A stretch of DNA of 64,000 nucleotides from Streptococcus suis (GTDB lineage Bacteria; Bacillota; Bacilli; Lactobacillales; Streptococcaceae). The DNA is taken from positions 248,001-312,000 of the forward strand of contig CP102145.1 of NCBI GenBank assembly GCA_024583055.1, written 5' to 3'. The notes under the pieces are model-generated. The model had not been told where the DNA came from, did no database searches, and saw only the letters and a program-made list of their open reading frames with translations. This document shows, piece after piece, positions 8,781-16,853 of the stretch (its first letter is position 1; each line of letters begins with the position of its first letter). The position numbers and the translations under genes are program-made.

Positions 8781-9074
8781 ATGTTAAACTTGAATCTTGC
8801 TAACTTGCAATTTATGGCCCACAAAAAAGGTGGAGGTTCAACGTCAAACGGTCGTGATTCACAAGCGAAACGCCTTGGTGCGAAAGCTGCTGACGGCCAA
8901 ACTGTATCAGGTGGTTCAATCCTTTACCGCCAACGTGGTACAAAAATCTACCCAGGAGCTAACGTAGGTCGTGGTGGAGATGACACTCTTTACGCTAAAG
9001 TAGAAGGCGTTGTACGCTTCGAACGTAAAGGTCGCGATAAGAAACAAGTATCTGTTTACCCAATCGCAAAGTAA
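8781..9074 (+). CDS. rpmA: 50S ribosomal protein L27 with N-terminal extension
   Basis: 97 residues. The conserved mature body begins at [15 protein letters not shown] and ends [11 protein letters not shown]. It is preceded by a 12-residue extension, [12 protein letters not shown], of the kind that the protease Prp removes in Staphylococcus aureus and relatives. Here the residue just before AHKK is Met (codon 8814-8816), so that ATG could give the mature form directly, though no Shine-Dalgarno sits before it. A strong GGAGG precedes ATG 8781. The terminator overlaps the stop codon. Confidence 0.97.
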   Translation: MLNLNLANLQFMAHKKGGGSTSNGRDSQAKRLGAKAADGQTVSGGSILYRQRGTKIYPGANVGRGGDDTLYAKVEGVVRFERKGRDKKQVSVYPIAK

Positions 9075-9095
9075 AAAGGTTCGGGGAACCTTTTT
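9073..9095 (+). terminator. rpmA terminator
   Basis: AAAAAGGTT (9073-9081) pairs with AACCTTTTT (9087-9095) and starts inside the rpmA stop codon. Confidence 0.85.
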
Positions 9096-9147
9096 AGCAA
9101 CTCTCCTTGAAATAAAAGAGAGAGTTGAGCTAGAAATAGCAAACAAT

Positions 9148-9180
9148 AGGCTTTCCGAGATTTCGGAAGGCCTGTTTTTT
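9148..9180 (+). terminator. Second terminator downstream of rpmA
   Basis: AGGCTTTCCGA pairs with TCGGAAGGCCT (one bulge/mismatch), followed by GTTTTTTT. Another hairpin, CAACTCTC/GAGAGTTG, lies between this and the rpmA terminator. Confidence 0.75.
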
Positions 9181-9285
9181 TGTTTTGATACCCATTTTTC
9201 ATTTACCAAGGGTTTGGTGTGAAATGGTCAGGAATTGGTAGTTAAATAAAAAGTTATCAGTTGAAAATGAACATGTAAATATAGG

Positions 9286-9315
9286 TTGACTGACAAGGGC
9301 AATAGATGCTAGAAT
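9286..9315 (+). promoter_or_regulatory. Promoter for leader peptide and acetyltransferase
   Basis: TTGACT (9286-9291), an 18-base spacer and TAGAAT (9310-9315). A TATAAT at 9321-9326 is an alternative -10. Confidence 0.6.
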
Positions 9316-9348
9316 AACCATATAATAGAATGAAGGGAGGCGATTCAA

Positions 9349-9414
9349 ATGAAAGGAATAGTAAGATATTTCAGAAAACAAGGAATCAAGAGTAAGGAGG
9401 TTAGGGCAAATTAA
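9349..9414 (+). CDS. Possible 21-residue leader peptide
   Basis: ATG 9349 preceded by GAAGGGAGG opens a 21-codon, very basic peptide (MKGIVRYFRKQGIKSKEVR and two more residues) ending at TAA 9412-9414. The stop lies inside a perfect 8-bp hairpin, GGAGGTTA 9396-9403 with TAACCTCC 9412-9419. The acetyltransferase ATG is 19 bases further on, after AAAGGAG. This layout resembles translational attenuation: a ribosome paused near the end would open the hairpin. Whether it is translated is unknown. Confidence 0.45.
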   Translation: MKGIVRYFRKQGIKSKEVRAN

Positions 9415-9433
9415 CCTCCGAAAGGAGAAAATA

Positions 9434-9889
9434 ATGAAGATTGTTGCAATAAGGGATTCAGTTGAAAAAGCTGAGATTATTAAAACGGTATTAGCAGATT
9501 TACCTGAGTGGTTTGGATTACCTGAAAGCACTAAAGAATATATTCAAGATGGGAGTTTGCTGCCGTTGTGGGCCACATTTGACGAAGATGAGCCAGTAGG
9601 ATTCGTAACCTTAACGAGCACCTCTGACGATTGTGGGGAAGTTCACTGTATGGGTGTTAAAAAATCTCATCATCGAAAAGGACTAGGACGAGCGTTGATG
9701 CAAGCATTAGAAGGAGAGGCGAGAAAATCGTTTGCCTATCTACAAGTCAAAACGGTTGACCAAGGGCATTATAAAGAATATGATCAGACGATTGGCTTTT
9801 ATCAATCTTGTGGCTTTGCTAAGTTGGAAGTTTTTCCAAACTTGTGGGACGAATGGAATCCCTGTCTTATCATGATTAAAAAGTTATAG
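9434..9889 (+). CDS. GNAT family N-acetyltransferase
   Basis: A 151-residue acetyl-CoA-dependent acyltransferase. The central block VHCMGVKKSHHRKGLGRALM carries the motif A pattern (R/Q-x-x-G-x-G/A) that binds the acetyl-CoA pyrophosphate, near residues 73-92; GFYQSCGFAKLE is the C-terminal motif B. The substrate is not predictable. ATG 9434 follows AAAGGAGAAAATA and sits just after the leader peptide and hairpin, so expression may be conditional. Confidence 0.85.
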   Translation: MKIVAIRDSVEKAEIIKTVLADLPEWFGLPESTKEYIQDGSLLPLWATFDEDEPVGFVTLTSTSDDCGEVHCMGVKKSHHRKGLGRALMQALEGEARKSFAYLQVKTVDQGHYKEYDQTIGFYQSCGFAKLEVFPNLWDEWNPCLIMIKKL

Positions 9890-9896
9890 TCACTTA

Positions 9897-9925
9897 CCGC
9901 CAGCAATTTTGCTGGTGGTTTTATT
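9897..9925 (+). terminator. Terminator after the acetyltransferase gene
   Basis: CCGCCAGCA pairs with TGCTGGTGG (one G-T) around TTT, followed by TTTTATT. An extended -10 TGGTATAAT for the next gene follows at 9929-9937. Confidence 0.8.
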
Positions 9926-9976
9926 ATGTGGTATAATAGAAAGATAGGAAAAATGGAATGAAGAAAGGATGGATCG

Positions 9977-10891
9977 ATGAATATTCAACAGCTTCGCTAT
10001 GTGGTAGCTATCGCCAATAGTGGAACTTTTCGTGAGGCAGCGGAGAAAATGTACGTATCTCAGCCTAGCCTATCCATTTCCATCAAAGATTTAGAAAAAG
10101 AGCTAGGTTTTCAGATTTTCAGTCGGACCAGTTCTGGGACTTTTTTGACCCAAAAAGGAATGGAATTTTATGAGAAGGCTCAGAGTTTAGTCAAGGGCTT
10201 TGATCAATTTGAGCATCTTTATTTACAATCAGAAGAAGGTGAAAAAACTTTTTCTATCAGCAGTCAGCACTATGATTTCTTGCCTCCCTTGATTACGGAT
10301 TTTTCTCGGCAGCATCCTCAATATCCACATTTTCGGATTTTTGAGTCGACTACGGTACAAATTTTGGATGAGGTGGCGCAGGGGTATAGTGAGCTGGGAA
10401 TTATTTATCTCAACGATCGCAATACCAAGGGGATTATGCAAAAGCTGGATAAATTGCATTTGCAGGTGATTGAGTTGGCGGAGTTTCAGACCCATATCTA
10501 CCTGCGGGAGGATCATCCTTTGACTGCAAAGGCAGAGATTGAGGCTGAGGATTTGGTTGGTTTGCCAACGGTCCGATTTACCCAAGAAAAAGAGGCTTAT
10601 CTTTATTATTCTGAGAATTTGATTGACACGTCGGATTCGTCGGTTGTTTTTGATGTGACGGATCGCGCTACCTTGAACGGGATTCTAGAGCGGACGGACG
10701 CCTATGCGACGGGTTCGGGATTTTTGGATGACGAGTCGGTCAATGGGATTACGGTCATTCCCTTTAAGGGGAAGACGGATAACCGCATGGTCTATGTCAA
10801 GCGGGCTGGCGATGAACTGAGCCATTGTGCGCTTGATTTTGTCGATACCATGCAGGCTTATTTTGATAAGAAGAAGGAAGAAAATGCGTAA
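9977..10891 (+). CDS. LysR family regulator (CpsY/MtaR-like)
   Basis: A 304-residue LysR-type regulator: winged helix-turn-helix at about residues 1-60 (MNIQQLRYVVAIANSGTFREAAE, then SQPSLSISIKDLEKELG) and a periplasmic-binding-like effector domain to the end. Its place before lspA-rluD-pyrR matches streptococcal cpsY/mtaR genes, implicated in methionine uptake control and survival in neutrophils; the orthology is inferred. It overlaps lspA by 8 bases. An extended -10 TGGTATAAT lies about 40 bases upstream. Confidence 0.85.
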   Translation: MNIQQLRYVVAIANSGTFREAAEKMYVSQPSLSISIKDLEKELGFQIFSRTSSGTFLTQKGMEFYEKAQSLVKGFDQFEHLYLQSEEGEKTFSISSQHYDFLPPLITDFSRQHPQYPHFRIFESTTVQILDEVAQGYSELGIIYLNDRNTKGIMQKLDKLHLQVIELAEFQTHIYLREDHPLTAKAEIEAEDLVGLPTVRFTQEKEAYLYYSENLIDTSDSSVVFDVTDRATLNGILERTDAYATGSGFLDDESVNGITVIPFKGKTDNRMVYVKRAGDELSHCALDFVDTMQAYFDKKKEENA

Positions 10892-11348
10892 GTTTGGATT
10901 GCCGCTTTTGGCAGTGGCTTTTATCGGTGTGGACCAGTTGGTCAAGGCTTGGACCGTAGCCAATATTGAATTGCACACCAGTCGGGAATTTTTGACAGGT
11001 TTAATGAGTTTGACCTATCTGAGAAATTATGGTGCGGCTTGGTCTATTTTGCAGGGACAGCAGTGGTTTTTCACCATTGTTACAGTGGTTGTCATGATTG
11101 GCTTGGTCTGGTATTATGTCAAAAATATCAAGGGAAATCTCTTGACCTTGTTCAGTTTGTCCTTGATGATGGCGGGGGCTTTGGGAAATTTTATCGACCG
11201 TTTCCGTCTGGGCTACGTGGTGGATATGTTCCAGCTGGATTTTATCAATTTCCCGGTCTTTAATGTGGCTGATATGTGTCTGTCGGTGGGAGTTGGGCTC
11301 CTGTTTATTTGTATCATGAAAGAAGAGAGTAATGGAAGTAAAAGTTGA
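10884..11348 (+). CDS. lspA: Lipoprotein signal peptidase (signal peptidase II)
   Basis: A 154-residue protein with four membrane segments. The catalytic aspartates sit in GNFIDRFRLGYVVDMF and FNVADMCLS; NYGAAWSI is the third family motif. The enzyme cleaves prolipoproteins before the lipid-modified cysteine. I chose ATG 10884 over a start at 10827 because it follows GAAGGAAGAA and gives the normal length. It overlaps the LysR stop by 8 bases and rluD by 17, so the three are translationally coupled. Confidence 0.95.
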   Translation: MRKFGLPLLAVAFIGVDQLVKAWTVANIELHTSREFLTGLMSLTYLRNYGAAWSILQGQQWFFTIVTVVVMIGLVWYYVKNIKGNLLTLFSLSLMMAGALGNFIDRFRLGYVVDMFQLDFINFPVFNVADMCLSVGVGLLFICIMKEESNGSKS

Positions 11349-12228
11349 GATTGGTGGCGTTCGGTTGGACAAGGCTCTGTCAGACTTGACAGACCTGTCA
11401 CGGTCGGTTGCCAATGAACAAATTAAGGCTGGTCTGGTTTTGGTCAATGGCCAAGCCAAAAAAGCAAAATATAGTGTGCAAGCTGGTGACATCCTAACCT
11501 ATCAGGTGCCAGAGGTCGAAGAAATTGACTATGTAGCAGAAGACATTCCTTTAGAAATTGTCTATCAGGATGCGGATGTGGCTGTGGTCAATAAGCCACA
11601 AGGCATGGTGGTGCATCCGTCTGTTGGTCACACGTCGGGTACGCTAGTCAATGCCCTGCTTTATCATGTGAAAGATTTGTCGGCTATCAATGGCGTTTTG
11701 CGCCCGGGCATTGTCCATCGGATTGACAAGGACACATCCGGTTTGCTGATGATTGCTAAAAACGACGAGGCCCACACCAGGTTGGCTGAGGAATTGAAAG
11801 CCAAGAAATCCCTCCGCAAATATATTGCCATTGTCCACGGAAACCTACCAAATGACCGTGGTATGATTGAGGCACCGATTGGTCGTTCGGAGAAAGATCG
11901 TAAGAAACAGGCAGTCACAGCCAAGGGCAAGGAAGCAGTCACACGTTTTCAAGTCTTGGAACGTTTCGGTGACTATACCTTGGTTGAATTGACCTTGGAA
12001 ACGGGACGAACCCACCAAATCCGTGTTCACATGGCTTATATCGGTCATCCTGTGGCTGGCGATGAGGCCTATGGACCACGTAAAACGCTCAAGGGGCAGG
12101 GTCAATTTCTGCATGCTCAGACGCTTGGATTTACCCATCCGAGAACGGGAGAGCTGGTAGAATTTACGGCTGACGCGCCAGCTATTTTCCAAGAAACACT
12201 GGAAAAACTACGTCAAGCCACTCAGTAG
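11332..12228 (+). CDS. rluD: 23S rRNA pseudouridine synthase RluD-type
   Basis: A 298-residue RluA-family enzyme. An N-terminal S4 domain (about 12-75, VRLDKALSDLTDLSRSVANEQI) precedes the synthase domain with HRIDKDTSGL at about 127-136, whose Asp is the catalytic residue, and the later GRTHQIRVH motif. In this family the target is 23S rRNA uridines around helix 69. The start overlaps lspA by 17 bases. Confidence 0.93.
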   Translation: MEVKVEIGGVRLDKALSDLTDLSRSVANEQIKAGLVLVNGQAKKAKYSVQAGDILTYQVPEVEEIDYVAEDIPLEIVYQDADVAVVNKPQGMVVHPSVGHTSGTLVNALLYHVKDLSAINGVLRPGIVHRIDKDTSGLLMIAKNDEAHTRLAEELKAKKSLRKYIAIVHGNLPNDRGMIEAPIGRSEKDRKKQAVTAKGKEAVTRFQVLERFGDYTLVELTLETGRTHQIRVHMAYIGHPVAGDEAYGPRKTLKGQGQFLHAQTLGFTHPRTGELVEFTADAPAIFQETLEKLRQATQ

Positions 12229-12302
12229 TGACAATAAGAGCATCTTGCCCATTTTCCAAAAAGATGATAGACTGATACAGATAAAAAAGAAGGAGAACGA
12301 GA

Positions 12303-12641
12303 ATGGAAACTTTACCAAATTGCCCACAGTGCAATTCAGAATATGTCTATGAGGACGGCGCGCTTTTGGTCTGTCCAGAATGTGCATACGAATGGAACCC
12401 AGCCGAGGTTGCTGAGGAAGAGAGCGGTCCAGTCGCTATTGATGCCAATGGCAATCGCTTGGCTGATGGAGATACAGTGACGCTGATCAAGGATTTGAAA
12501 GTCAAAGGCGCACCGAAGGATCTCAAGCAAGGCACGCGCGTTAAAGGTATCCGCATCGTTGAAGGCGACCACAATATCGACTGCAAAATCGACGGATTTG
12601 GAGCCATGAAACTCAAATCAGAATTTGTGAAGAAGATTTAG
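12303..12641 (+). CDS. YjdM/PhnA-like zinc-ribbon protein
   Basis: 112 residues. An N-terminal zinc ribbon has two CxxC pairs, CPQC at 8-11 and CPEC at 27-30, followed by an SH3-like PhnA domain ([15 protein letters not shown], then [20 protein letters not shown] C-terminus). Despite the historical name PhnA, the family has no proven role in phosphonate use. Monocistronic: AAGGAG before ATG 12303 and a terminator right after the stop. Confidence 0.88.
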   Translation: METLPNCPQCNSEYVYEDGALLVCPECAYEWNPAEVAEEESGPVAIDANGNRLADGDTVTLIKDLKVKGAPKDLKQGTRVKGIRIVEGDHNIDCKIDGFGAMKLKSEFVKKI

Positions 12642-12646
12642 CATTT

Positions 12647-12668
12647 AGACTGGGAAATCCAGTCTTTT
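12647..12668 (+). terminator. Terminator after the YjdM-like gene
   Basis: AGACTGG (12647-12653) pairs with CCAGTCT (12659-12665), then TTT. Confidence 0.8.
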
Positions 12669-13020
12669 CAAGACGTAGACAAACTATGAATTGGCTCAAA
12701 TAATCTGAGTAGCTCTGCTAATAAAACAAAAAATTATTTTATTTTGCGAGCGGAGTGAGCCCAAACCGCGACTTTCCGCTGTGATGAAAATGCCTGAAAC
12801 GTTATCGTTTCAGGCATTCGGAGTATTTCGGGCTACAAAGGTCTCTCAGAACTTCGTAGGTTGTTGCTTGGAAATAAAAAAGCGACAAAAGGCTCAAATA
12901 CTAGGTATGGAATTCCGTAGGTAGCTCAAACAGTCTAGGGGACTGTTTGAGGAGTAAACCTAGAAACAAGAAAGTTTACTTCCGTCCGCCTTCACCTCAG
13001 GAAAGTCTGAAAAAGGTTTT
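12669..13020. other. Structured 350-base non-coding stretch
   Basis: No credible gene. It holds a perfect 12-bp hairpin with a 4-base loop (ATGCCTGAAACG 12790-12801 with CGTTTCAGGCAT 12806-12817) and a second near-perfect one (CTCAAACAGTC with GACTGTTTGAG, about 12930-12956). Between them is TTCGGGCTACAAAGG, which recalls the left edge of the palindromic repeat family. It could hold a small RNA or decayed repeats; I cannot tell which. Confidence 0.5.
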
Positions 13021-13038
13021 AATATAAGAAAGGAAACT

Positions 13039-13683
13039 ATGAAGAATCAAAGTATTTTATTTTACAGTCGCTGTCTGCTGGCTGCTTTAGCGATTACGGG
13101 AACAGCTCTAGAAATCATTAAATATGGTATTGGCATGCTTATGTACTACACGGTGCAATCCAACTTGCTGGTTTCTGTGTTTGCGGTCTATATGGTCTAT
13201 GCCATGAACAAGGGCCAAAATTTGCAAGACCAGAACTTTCTGCGAATCAAGGCTGGTGTGACTATGTCCATCATGATAACCTGTGTGGTCTATCATATCA
13301 TGTTGGCACCGCTGGCTGAGCATTTTTGGCGCGTGGAAAATCTTCTCTGCCACTATATCGTTCCCATTTATTTCTTGCTGGATACGATTATTGTCGATCG
13401 GCAGCGACAGTACAAGCGGTTGGACCCCGTTTGGTGGACTAGTCTGCCACTTGCCTACATGGCTTTTGGCTTGGTCAATGGATTTTTCCTCAAAATTCCT
13501 ATTCCTGACGCCAAGGATAGTCCATTTGCCTATTTCTTTCTCAATGTTCCCAAGTATGGCTGGAACTACGTTTTGACCTACTGCGCTATTATCTTTGTGA
13601 CCTATCTGCTCTTTGGTTATGTTTTGGCGGGTGTAAAATCCCTAAAACCACAGTCTTTTTTGGCTAAATCAGCACCATTCTAA
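13039..13683 (+). CDS. Pr6Pr (FAR-17a/AIG1-like) membrane protein
   Basis: A 214-residue integral membrane protein with about six hydrophobic spans. The pattern YYTVQSNLLV (about 36-45), VYHIMLAP and the histidine in LLCHYIVPIYFLLD match the prokaryotic relatives of AIG1/FAR-17a, a family with fatty-acid-ester hydrolase activity in eukaryotes but no settled bacterial role. AAGGAAAC precedes ATG 13039. Stands alone between the structured stretch and the pyr operon. Confidence 0.75.
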   Translation: MKNQSILFYSRCLLAALAITGTALEIIKYGIGMLMYYTVQSNLLVSVFAVYMVYAMNKGQNLQDQNFLRIKAGVTMSIMITCVVYHIMLAPLAEHFWRVENLLCHYIVPIYFLLDTIIVDRQRQYKRLDPVWWTSLPLAYMAFGLVNGFFLKIPIPDAKDSPFAYFFLNVPKYGWNYVLTYCAIIFVTYLLFGYVLAGVKSLKPQSFLAKSAPF

Positions 13684-13722
13684 GCAAAATACGAAGATTA
13701 TTAAATTTTTTACAGTAAGAAT

Positions 13723-13751
13723 TTGTCGCCGTAGGTAAAGTGTGCTATACT
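13723..13751 (+). promoter_or_regulatory. pyr operon promoter
   Basis: TTGTCG (13723-13728), a 17-base spacer, TATACT (13746-13751). Transcription would start about 10 bases before the PyrR-binding loop. Confidence 0.7.
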
Positions 13752-13761
13752 GATGCTAGAA

Positions 13762-13899
13762 ATCCTTTAAGTGCTGTCCAGAGAGACAGGTAAGGAGAGC
13801 ATTGAGCAAATGTGGACATACAAGATGGGAAATTCTGTTGGAGTTTTTCATGCACTGGTCCTGTATTTTCTGAACTCTCCTGAAAGGGAGAGTTTTTTT
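13762..13899 (+). promoter_or_regulatory. PyrR attenuator leader
   Basis: A PyrR-binding hairpin at 13762-13799 has CTGT and ACAG closing the conserved loop CCAGAGAG, with lower-stem CCTT/AAGG. A terminator follows at 13873-13899 (ACTCTCC with GGGAGAGT, then seven Ts). The GGAGAG on the 3' side of the PyrR loop can instead pair with CTCTCC of the terminator, giving the antiterminator. PyrR bound to UMP should stabilise the first hairpin and so permit termination. Confidence 0.88.
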
Positions 13900-13923
13900 G
13901 TATCATATTTATGGAGGTTTAGA

Positions 13924-14445
13924 ATGAAAACCAAAGAAATCGTAGACGATATGACCATGAAACGGGCAATTACCCGTATCACCTATGAGATTATCGAGCG
14001 CAATAAGAATTTGGACAATATCGTCTTGGCTGGTATCAAGACACGAGGTGTTTTCATTGCCCGACGGATTCAAGAACGTCTGAAACAGTTGGAAGGAATT
14101 GATGTTCCTCTGGGAGAATTAGATACCAAGCCCTTCCGCGACGATGTGAAAGTAGAAGAAGATACCACCAGCATCACCGCCGATGTCAATGATCGTGATG
14201 TTATTTTGGTGGATGACGTTCTCTACACTGGACGTACCATTCGTGCCGCCATTGACAATCTCGTATCGTTGGGCAGACCTGCTCGTGTTAGTTTAGCTGT
14301 CTTGGTCGATCGTGGCCACCGGGAATTGCCAATTCGTGCGGACTATGTTGGGAAAAATATCCCGACCAGTCGGGTGGAGGAAATTATCGTTCACATGACT
14401 GAAATTGACGGTCATGACGCAGTTTTATTAGTAGAGGCAGAATAG
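13924..14445 (+). CDS. pyrR: Bifunctional pyr operon attenuator/uracil phosphoribosyltransferase
   Basis: 173 residues with the PRPP-binding motif [17 protein letters not shown] at 93-109. An RNA-binding regulator that terminates pyr transcription in the presence of UMP, with weak uracil phosphoribosyltransferase activity. I chose ATG 13924 rather than a start at 13771, since the longer frame runs through the attenuator terminator; GGAGGTTTAG precedes 13924. First gene of pyrR-pyrB-carA-carB. Confidence 0.96.
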   Translation: MKTKEIVDDMTMKRAITRITYEIIERNKNLDNIVLAGIKTRGVFIARRIQERLKQLEGIDVPLGELDTKPFRDDVKVEEDTTSITADVNDRDVILVDDVLYTGRTIRAAIDNLVSLGRPARVSLAVLVDRGHRELPIRADYVGKNIPTSRVEEIIVHMTEIDGHDAVLLVEAE

Positions 14446-14472
14446 GTCAGGCACAAAAAGGCAGGTAGTATC

Positions 14473-15396
14473 ATGACAATTGTAGATGGTAAGGTTTCTC
14501 TCAAACATTTGGTAACAATGGAAACGCTTTCGAATGAAGAAGTATTGGGCCTCATTCAACGCGGACTGGCTTTCAAGAAAGGCGAGTCCGTTACATTAAG
14601 TCGGAAGTATTATGCCTCCAATCTCTTCTTTGAAGATTCGACGCGAACGCATAAGTCATTTGAAATGGCGGAGTTGCGCTTGGATATGGGCATGATTGAC
14701 TTTGATGCTCGAACCAGCTCGGTCAACAAGGGCGAGACCTTGTACGATACCATTTTAACCATGTCAGCCTTGGGCGTTGATATTTGTGTCATCCGCCATT
14801 CCGAGGTTGATTACTACAAACAATTGATTGATAGTCCGAGCATCCAGACCTCCATTGTCAATGGTGGGGACGGTTCTGGGCAACACCCAAGCCAGTCCTT
14901 GCTGGATTTGATGACCATTTATGAAGAATTTGGCACCTTTGAAAATCTGAAAATTGCCATTGCAGGCGATATTACTCACTCGCGGGTTGCCAAGTCCAAC
15001 ATGCAAATCCTCAAGCGACTGGGGGCAGATATTTACTTTACTGGCCCAGAAGAGTGGTATTCGGCGGAATTTGATGTATACGGTCAACATGTCGCGATTG
15101 ATGATATTGTCGAGGAAGTGGATGTCTTGATGCTTCTGCGTGTCCAACATGAGCGCCACGATGGATCAGAAAGTTTTTCAAAAGAAACCTATAATCGTCT
15201 GCATGGATTGACGGGGGAACGATACAAGCGCTTGAAGGAACAGGCGATTGTTATGCACCCTGCGCCTGTCAACCGTGATGTTGAAATTGATGACCAGCTG
15301 GTAGAGGCTCCCAAATCACGGATTGTTCGTCAGATGCAAAACGGCGTCTTTGTCCGAATGGCGATTTTGGAGGCGATTGTAAATGGTAAGGTATAG
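14473..15396 (+). CDS. pyrB: Aspartate carbamoyltransferase catalytic subunit
   Basis: 307 residues. The carbamoyl phosphate site [12 protein letters not shown] lies at 53-64 and the substrate loop [11 protein letters not shown] near 256-266. It makes carbamoyl aspartate from carbamoyl phosphate and aspartate. No regulatory subunit gene is present, as in other Firmicutes. It lies 27 bases after pyrR with only a weak ribosome binding site (CAGGTAG). Confidence 0.97.
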   Translation: MTIVDGKVSLKHLVTMETLSNEEVLGLIQRGLAFKKGESVTLSRKYYASNLFFEDSTRTHKSFEMAELRLDMGMIDFDARTSSVNKGETLYDTILTMSALGVDICVIRHSEVDYYKQLIDSPSIQTSIVNGGDGSGQHPSQSLLDLMTIYEEFGTFENLKIAIAGDITHSRVAKSNMQILKRLGADIYFTGPEEWYSAEFDVYGQHVAIDDIVEEVDVLMLLRVQHERHDGSESFSKETYNRLHGLTGERYKRLKEQAIVMHPAPVNRDVEIDDQLVEAPKSRIVRQMQNGVFVRMAILEAIVNGKV

Positions 15397-15465
15397 AACC
15401 TGTATTCACAGCACGGCACATTTAACGAAGGCTAGTTTTCTGCCCCCCTTTGTGAATACAAATTC
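15395..15465 (+). repeat. Palindromic repeat with split arms (pyrB-carA)
   Basis: AGAACCTGTATTCACA (15395-15410) and TGTGAATACAAATTC (15451-15465) form a 10-bp perfect hairpin (TGTATTCACA/TGTGAATACA) around a 40-base insert. The same two arms with a 3-base centre recur at 39676-39710 in the polysaccharide cluster. Confidence 0.6.
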
Positions 15466-15469
15466 AAAA

Positions 15470-15500
15470 CGTTAAAGGATTCCTGAGAGAATCAACGAGG
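15470..15500 (+). promoter_or_regulatory. PyrR-type binding hairpin over the carA ribosome binding site
   Basis: CGTT, bulge AAAG, GATT, loop CCTGAGAG, AATC, AACG: the same layout as the pyrR leader loop (CCAGAGAG). The 3' arm AACGAGG (15494-15500) is the Shine-Dalgarno for ATG 15506. No terminator follows, so PyrR binding would be expected to block translation directly. Confidence 0.7.
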
Positions 15501-15505
15501 TAGAT

Positions 15506-16585
15506 ATGACGAAAAGAAGATTAATTTTAGAAGATGGAACAATTTTCGAGGGCGAGGCCTTTGGAGCGGATATTGATGTGACTGGAGAGCTGGTTTTTTC
15601 TACTGGAATGACAGGCTATCAGGAGTCCATTACCGACCAATCTTATAACGGTCAGATTTTGACCTTTACATATCCTTTGGTAGGAAATTATGGTATCAAT
15701 CGCGATGATTACGAATCTATCACGCCAACTTGTAAGGGTGTGGTGGTCAGTGAGTGGGCCCGTCGTGCTAGTAATTGGCGCAACCAATTGACCTTGGATG
15801 AATTTTTGAAAGCTAAAAAAATTCCCGGTATTTCAGGGATTGATACGCGAGCTTTAACCAAGATTATTCGTCAGCACGGGACGATGAAGGCGACCTTGGC
15901 TAATGTTGGAGATAGTGTTGAACATTTGACCGATCAGCTACGGGCGACAGTCTTGCCGACCAATAATATTGAGCAGGTGTCTACCAAGACAGCCTATCCT
16001 GCTCCGGGTGTCGGTCGGAGCGTTGTACTGATCGATTTTGGTCTCAAGCATTCGATTTTACGTGAATTGGCCAAGCGTGATTGCAATGTAACTGTCGTTC
16101 CTTATGACACGACCGCAGAGGAAATTTTGGCTCTGGCTCCAGACGGTGTTATGTTGTCCAATGGACCGGGGAACCCAGATGATGTTCCAGAGGCGCTTGA
16201 TATGATTCGTGGTATTCAAGGGAAGATTCCGATTTTCGGTATTTGTATGGGCCATCAATTGTATGCGAAGGCAAATGGTGCCCAGACCTACAAGATGAAA
16301 TTCGGTCACCGTGGATTTAACCATGCCGTGCGCGAAATTGCGACAGGACGTGTTGATTTTACCAGTCAAAACCACGGTTATGCAGTGTCACGCGAGGAAC
16401 TGCCGGATTGCTTGATGATTACCCACGAGGAAATCAACGACAAGTCTGTCGAAGGTGTCCGTCACAAATACCTTCCCGGATTTTCAGTGCAATTCCACCC
16501 TGATGCAGCACCCGGTCCGCATGATGCCAGCTATTTATTTGACGAATTTATGGACTTGATGGATTCATTTAAGCAAGAACGCTAG
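15506..16585 (+). CDS. carA: Carbamoyl phosphate synthase small subunit
   Basis: 359 residues. The N-terminal CPSase small-chain domain (1-150) is followed by a class I glutamine amidotransferase domain with the nucleophile Cys247 in FGICMGHQ and His331 in [13 protein letters not shown]. The third triad position is Asp333, where many enzymes have Glu; I recall the same variant in other streptococci, so activity is expected. It supplies ammonia from glutamine to CarB. About 385 bases separate it from carB, an unusually long gap filled with structured sequence. Confidence 0.96.
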   Translation: MTKRRLILEDGTIFEGEAFGADIDVTGELVFSTGMTGYQESITDQSYNGQILTFTYPLVGNYGINRDDYESITPTCKGVVVSEWARRASNWRNQLTLDEFLKAKKIPGISGIDTRALTKIIRQHGTMKATLANVGDSVEHLTDQLRATVLPTNNIEQVSTKTAYPAPGVGRSVVLIDFGLKHSILRELAKRDCNVTVVPYDTTAEEILALAPDGVMLSNGPGNPDDVPEALDMIRGIQGKIPIFGICMGHQLYAKANGAQTYKMKFGHRGFNHAVREIATGRVDFTSQNHGYAVSREELPDCLMITHEEINDKSVEGVRHKYLPGFSVQFHPDAAPGPHDASYLFDEFMDLMDSFKQER

Positions 16586-16853
16586 TTGAATGGTAACTAA
16601 ACGTCAGAGAGTTATTTAATTCTATGTAGAGAGATAGAAAATAGAAAGGCAAGGGACAGGTCAATGGTAGCACGCAACTCATTTCCCTACGCCTGCCTCC
16701 ATGGAGGTCAGGCTATCCCTTGCACTAGTTAGGAAAGCCAATTAGTATCGAATTGCCTTTCTTAATGTCGGACTTATCTTATTTAATGTCAACCTGTGAG
16801 TTGACAAATAGAAAGGAGAAGATACAGGTTCGAGTACTATTTGAATTTAATAT
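16586..16853 (+). promoter_or_regulatory. Structured carA-carB spacer, possible PyrR-like loop and RNA switch
   Basis: TCTAT 16621-16625 and ATAGA 16634-16638 close the loop GTAGAGAG, close to the PyrR loops CCAGAGAG and CCTGAGAG. Downstream, AGAAAGGCAA (16643-16652) can pair perfectly with TTGCCTTTCT (16753-16762), but that right arm can also pair with a nearer GAAAGCCAATT (16733-16743), while GCAAGGGA (16649-16656) pairs with TCCCTTGC (16716-16723). These pairings exclude one another. CCTCCATGGAGG forms a palindrome in the middle. No clear T-run follows. Confidence 0.45.
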
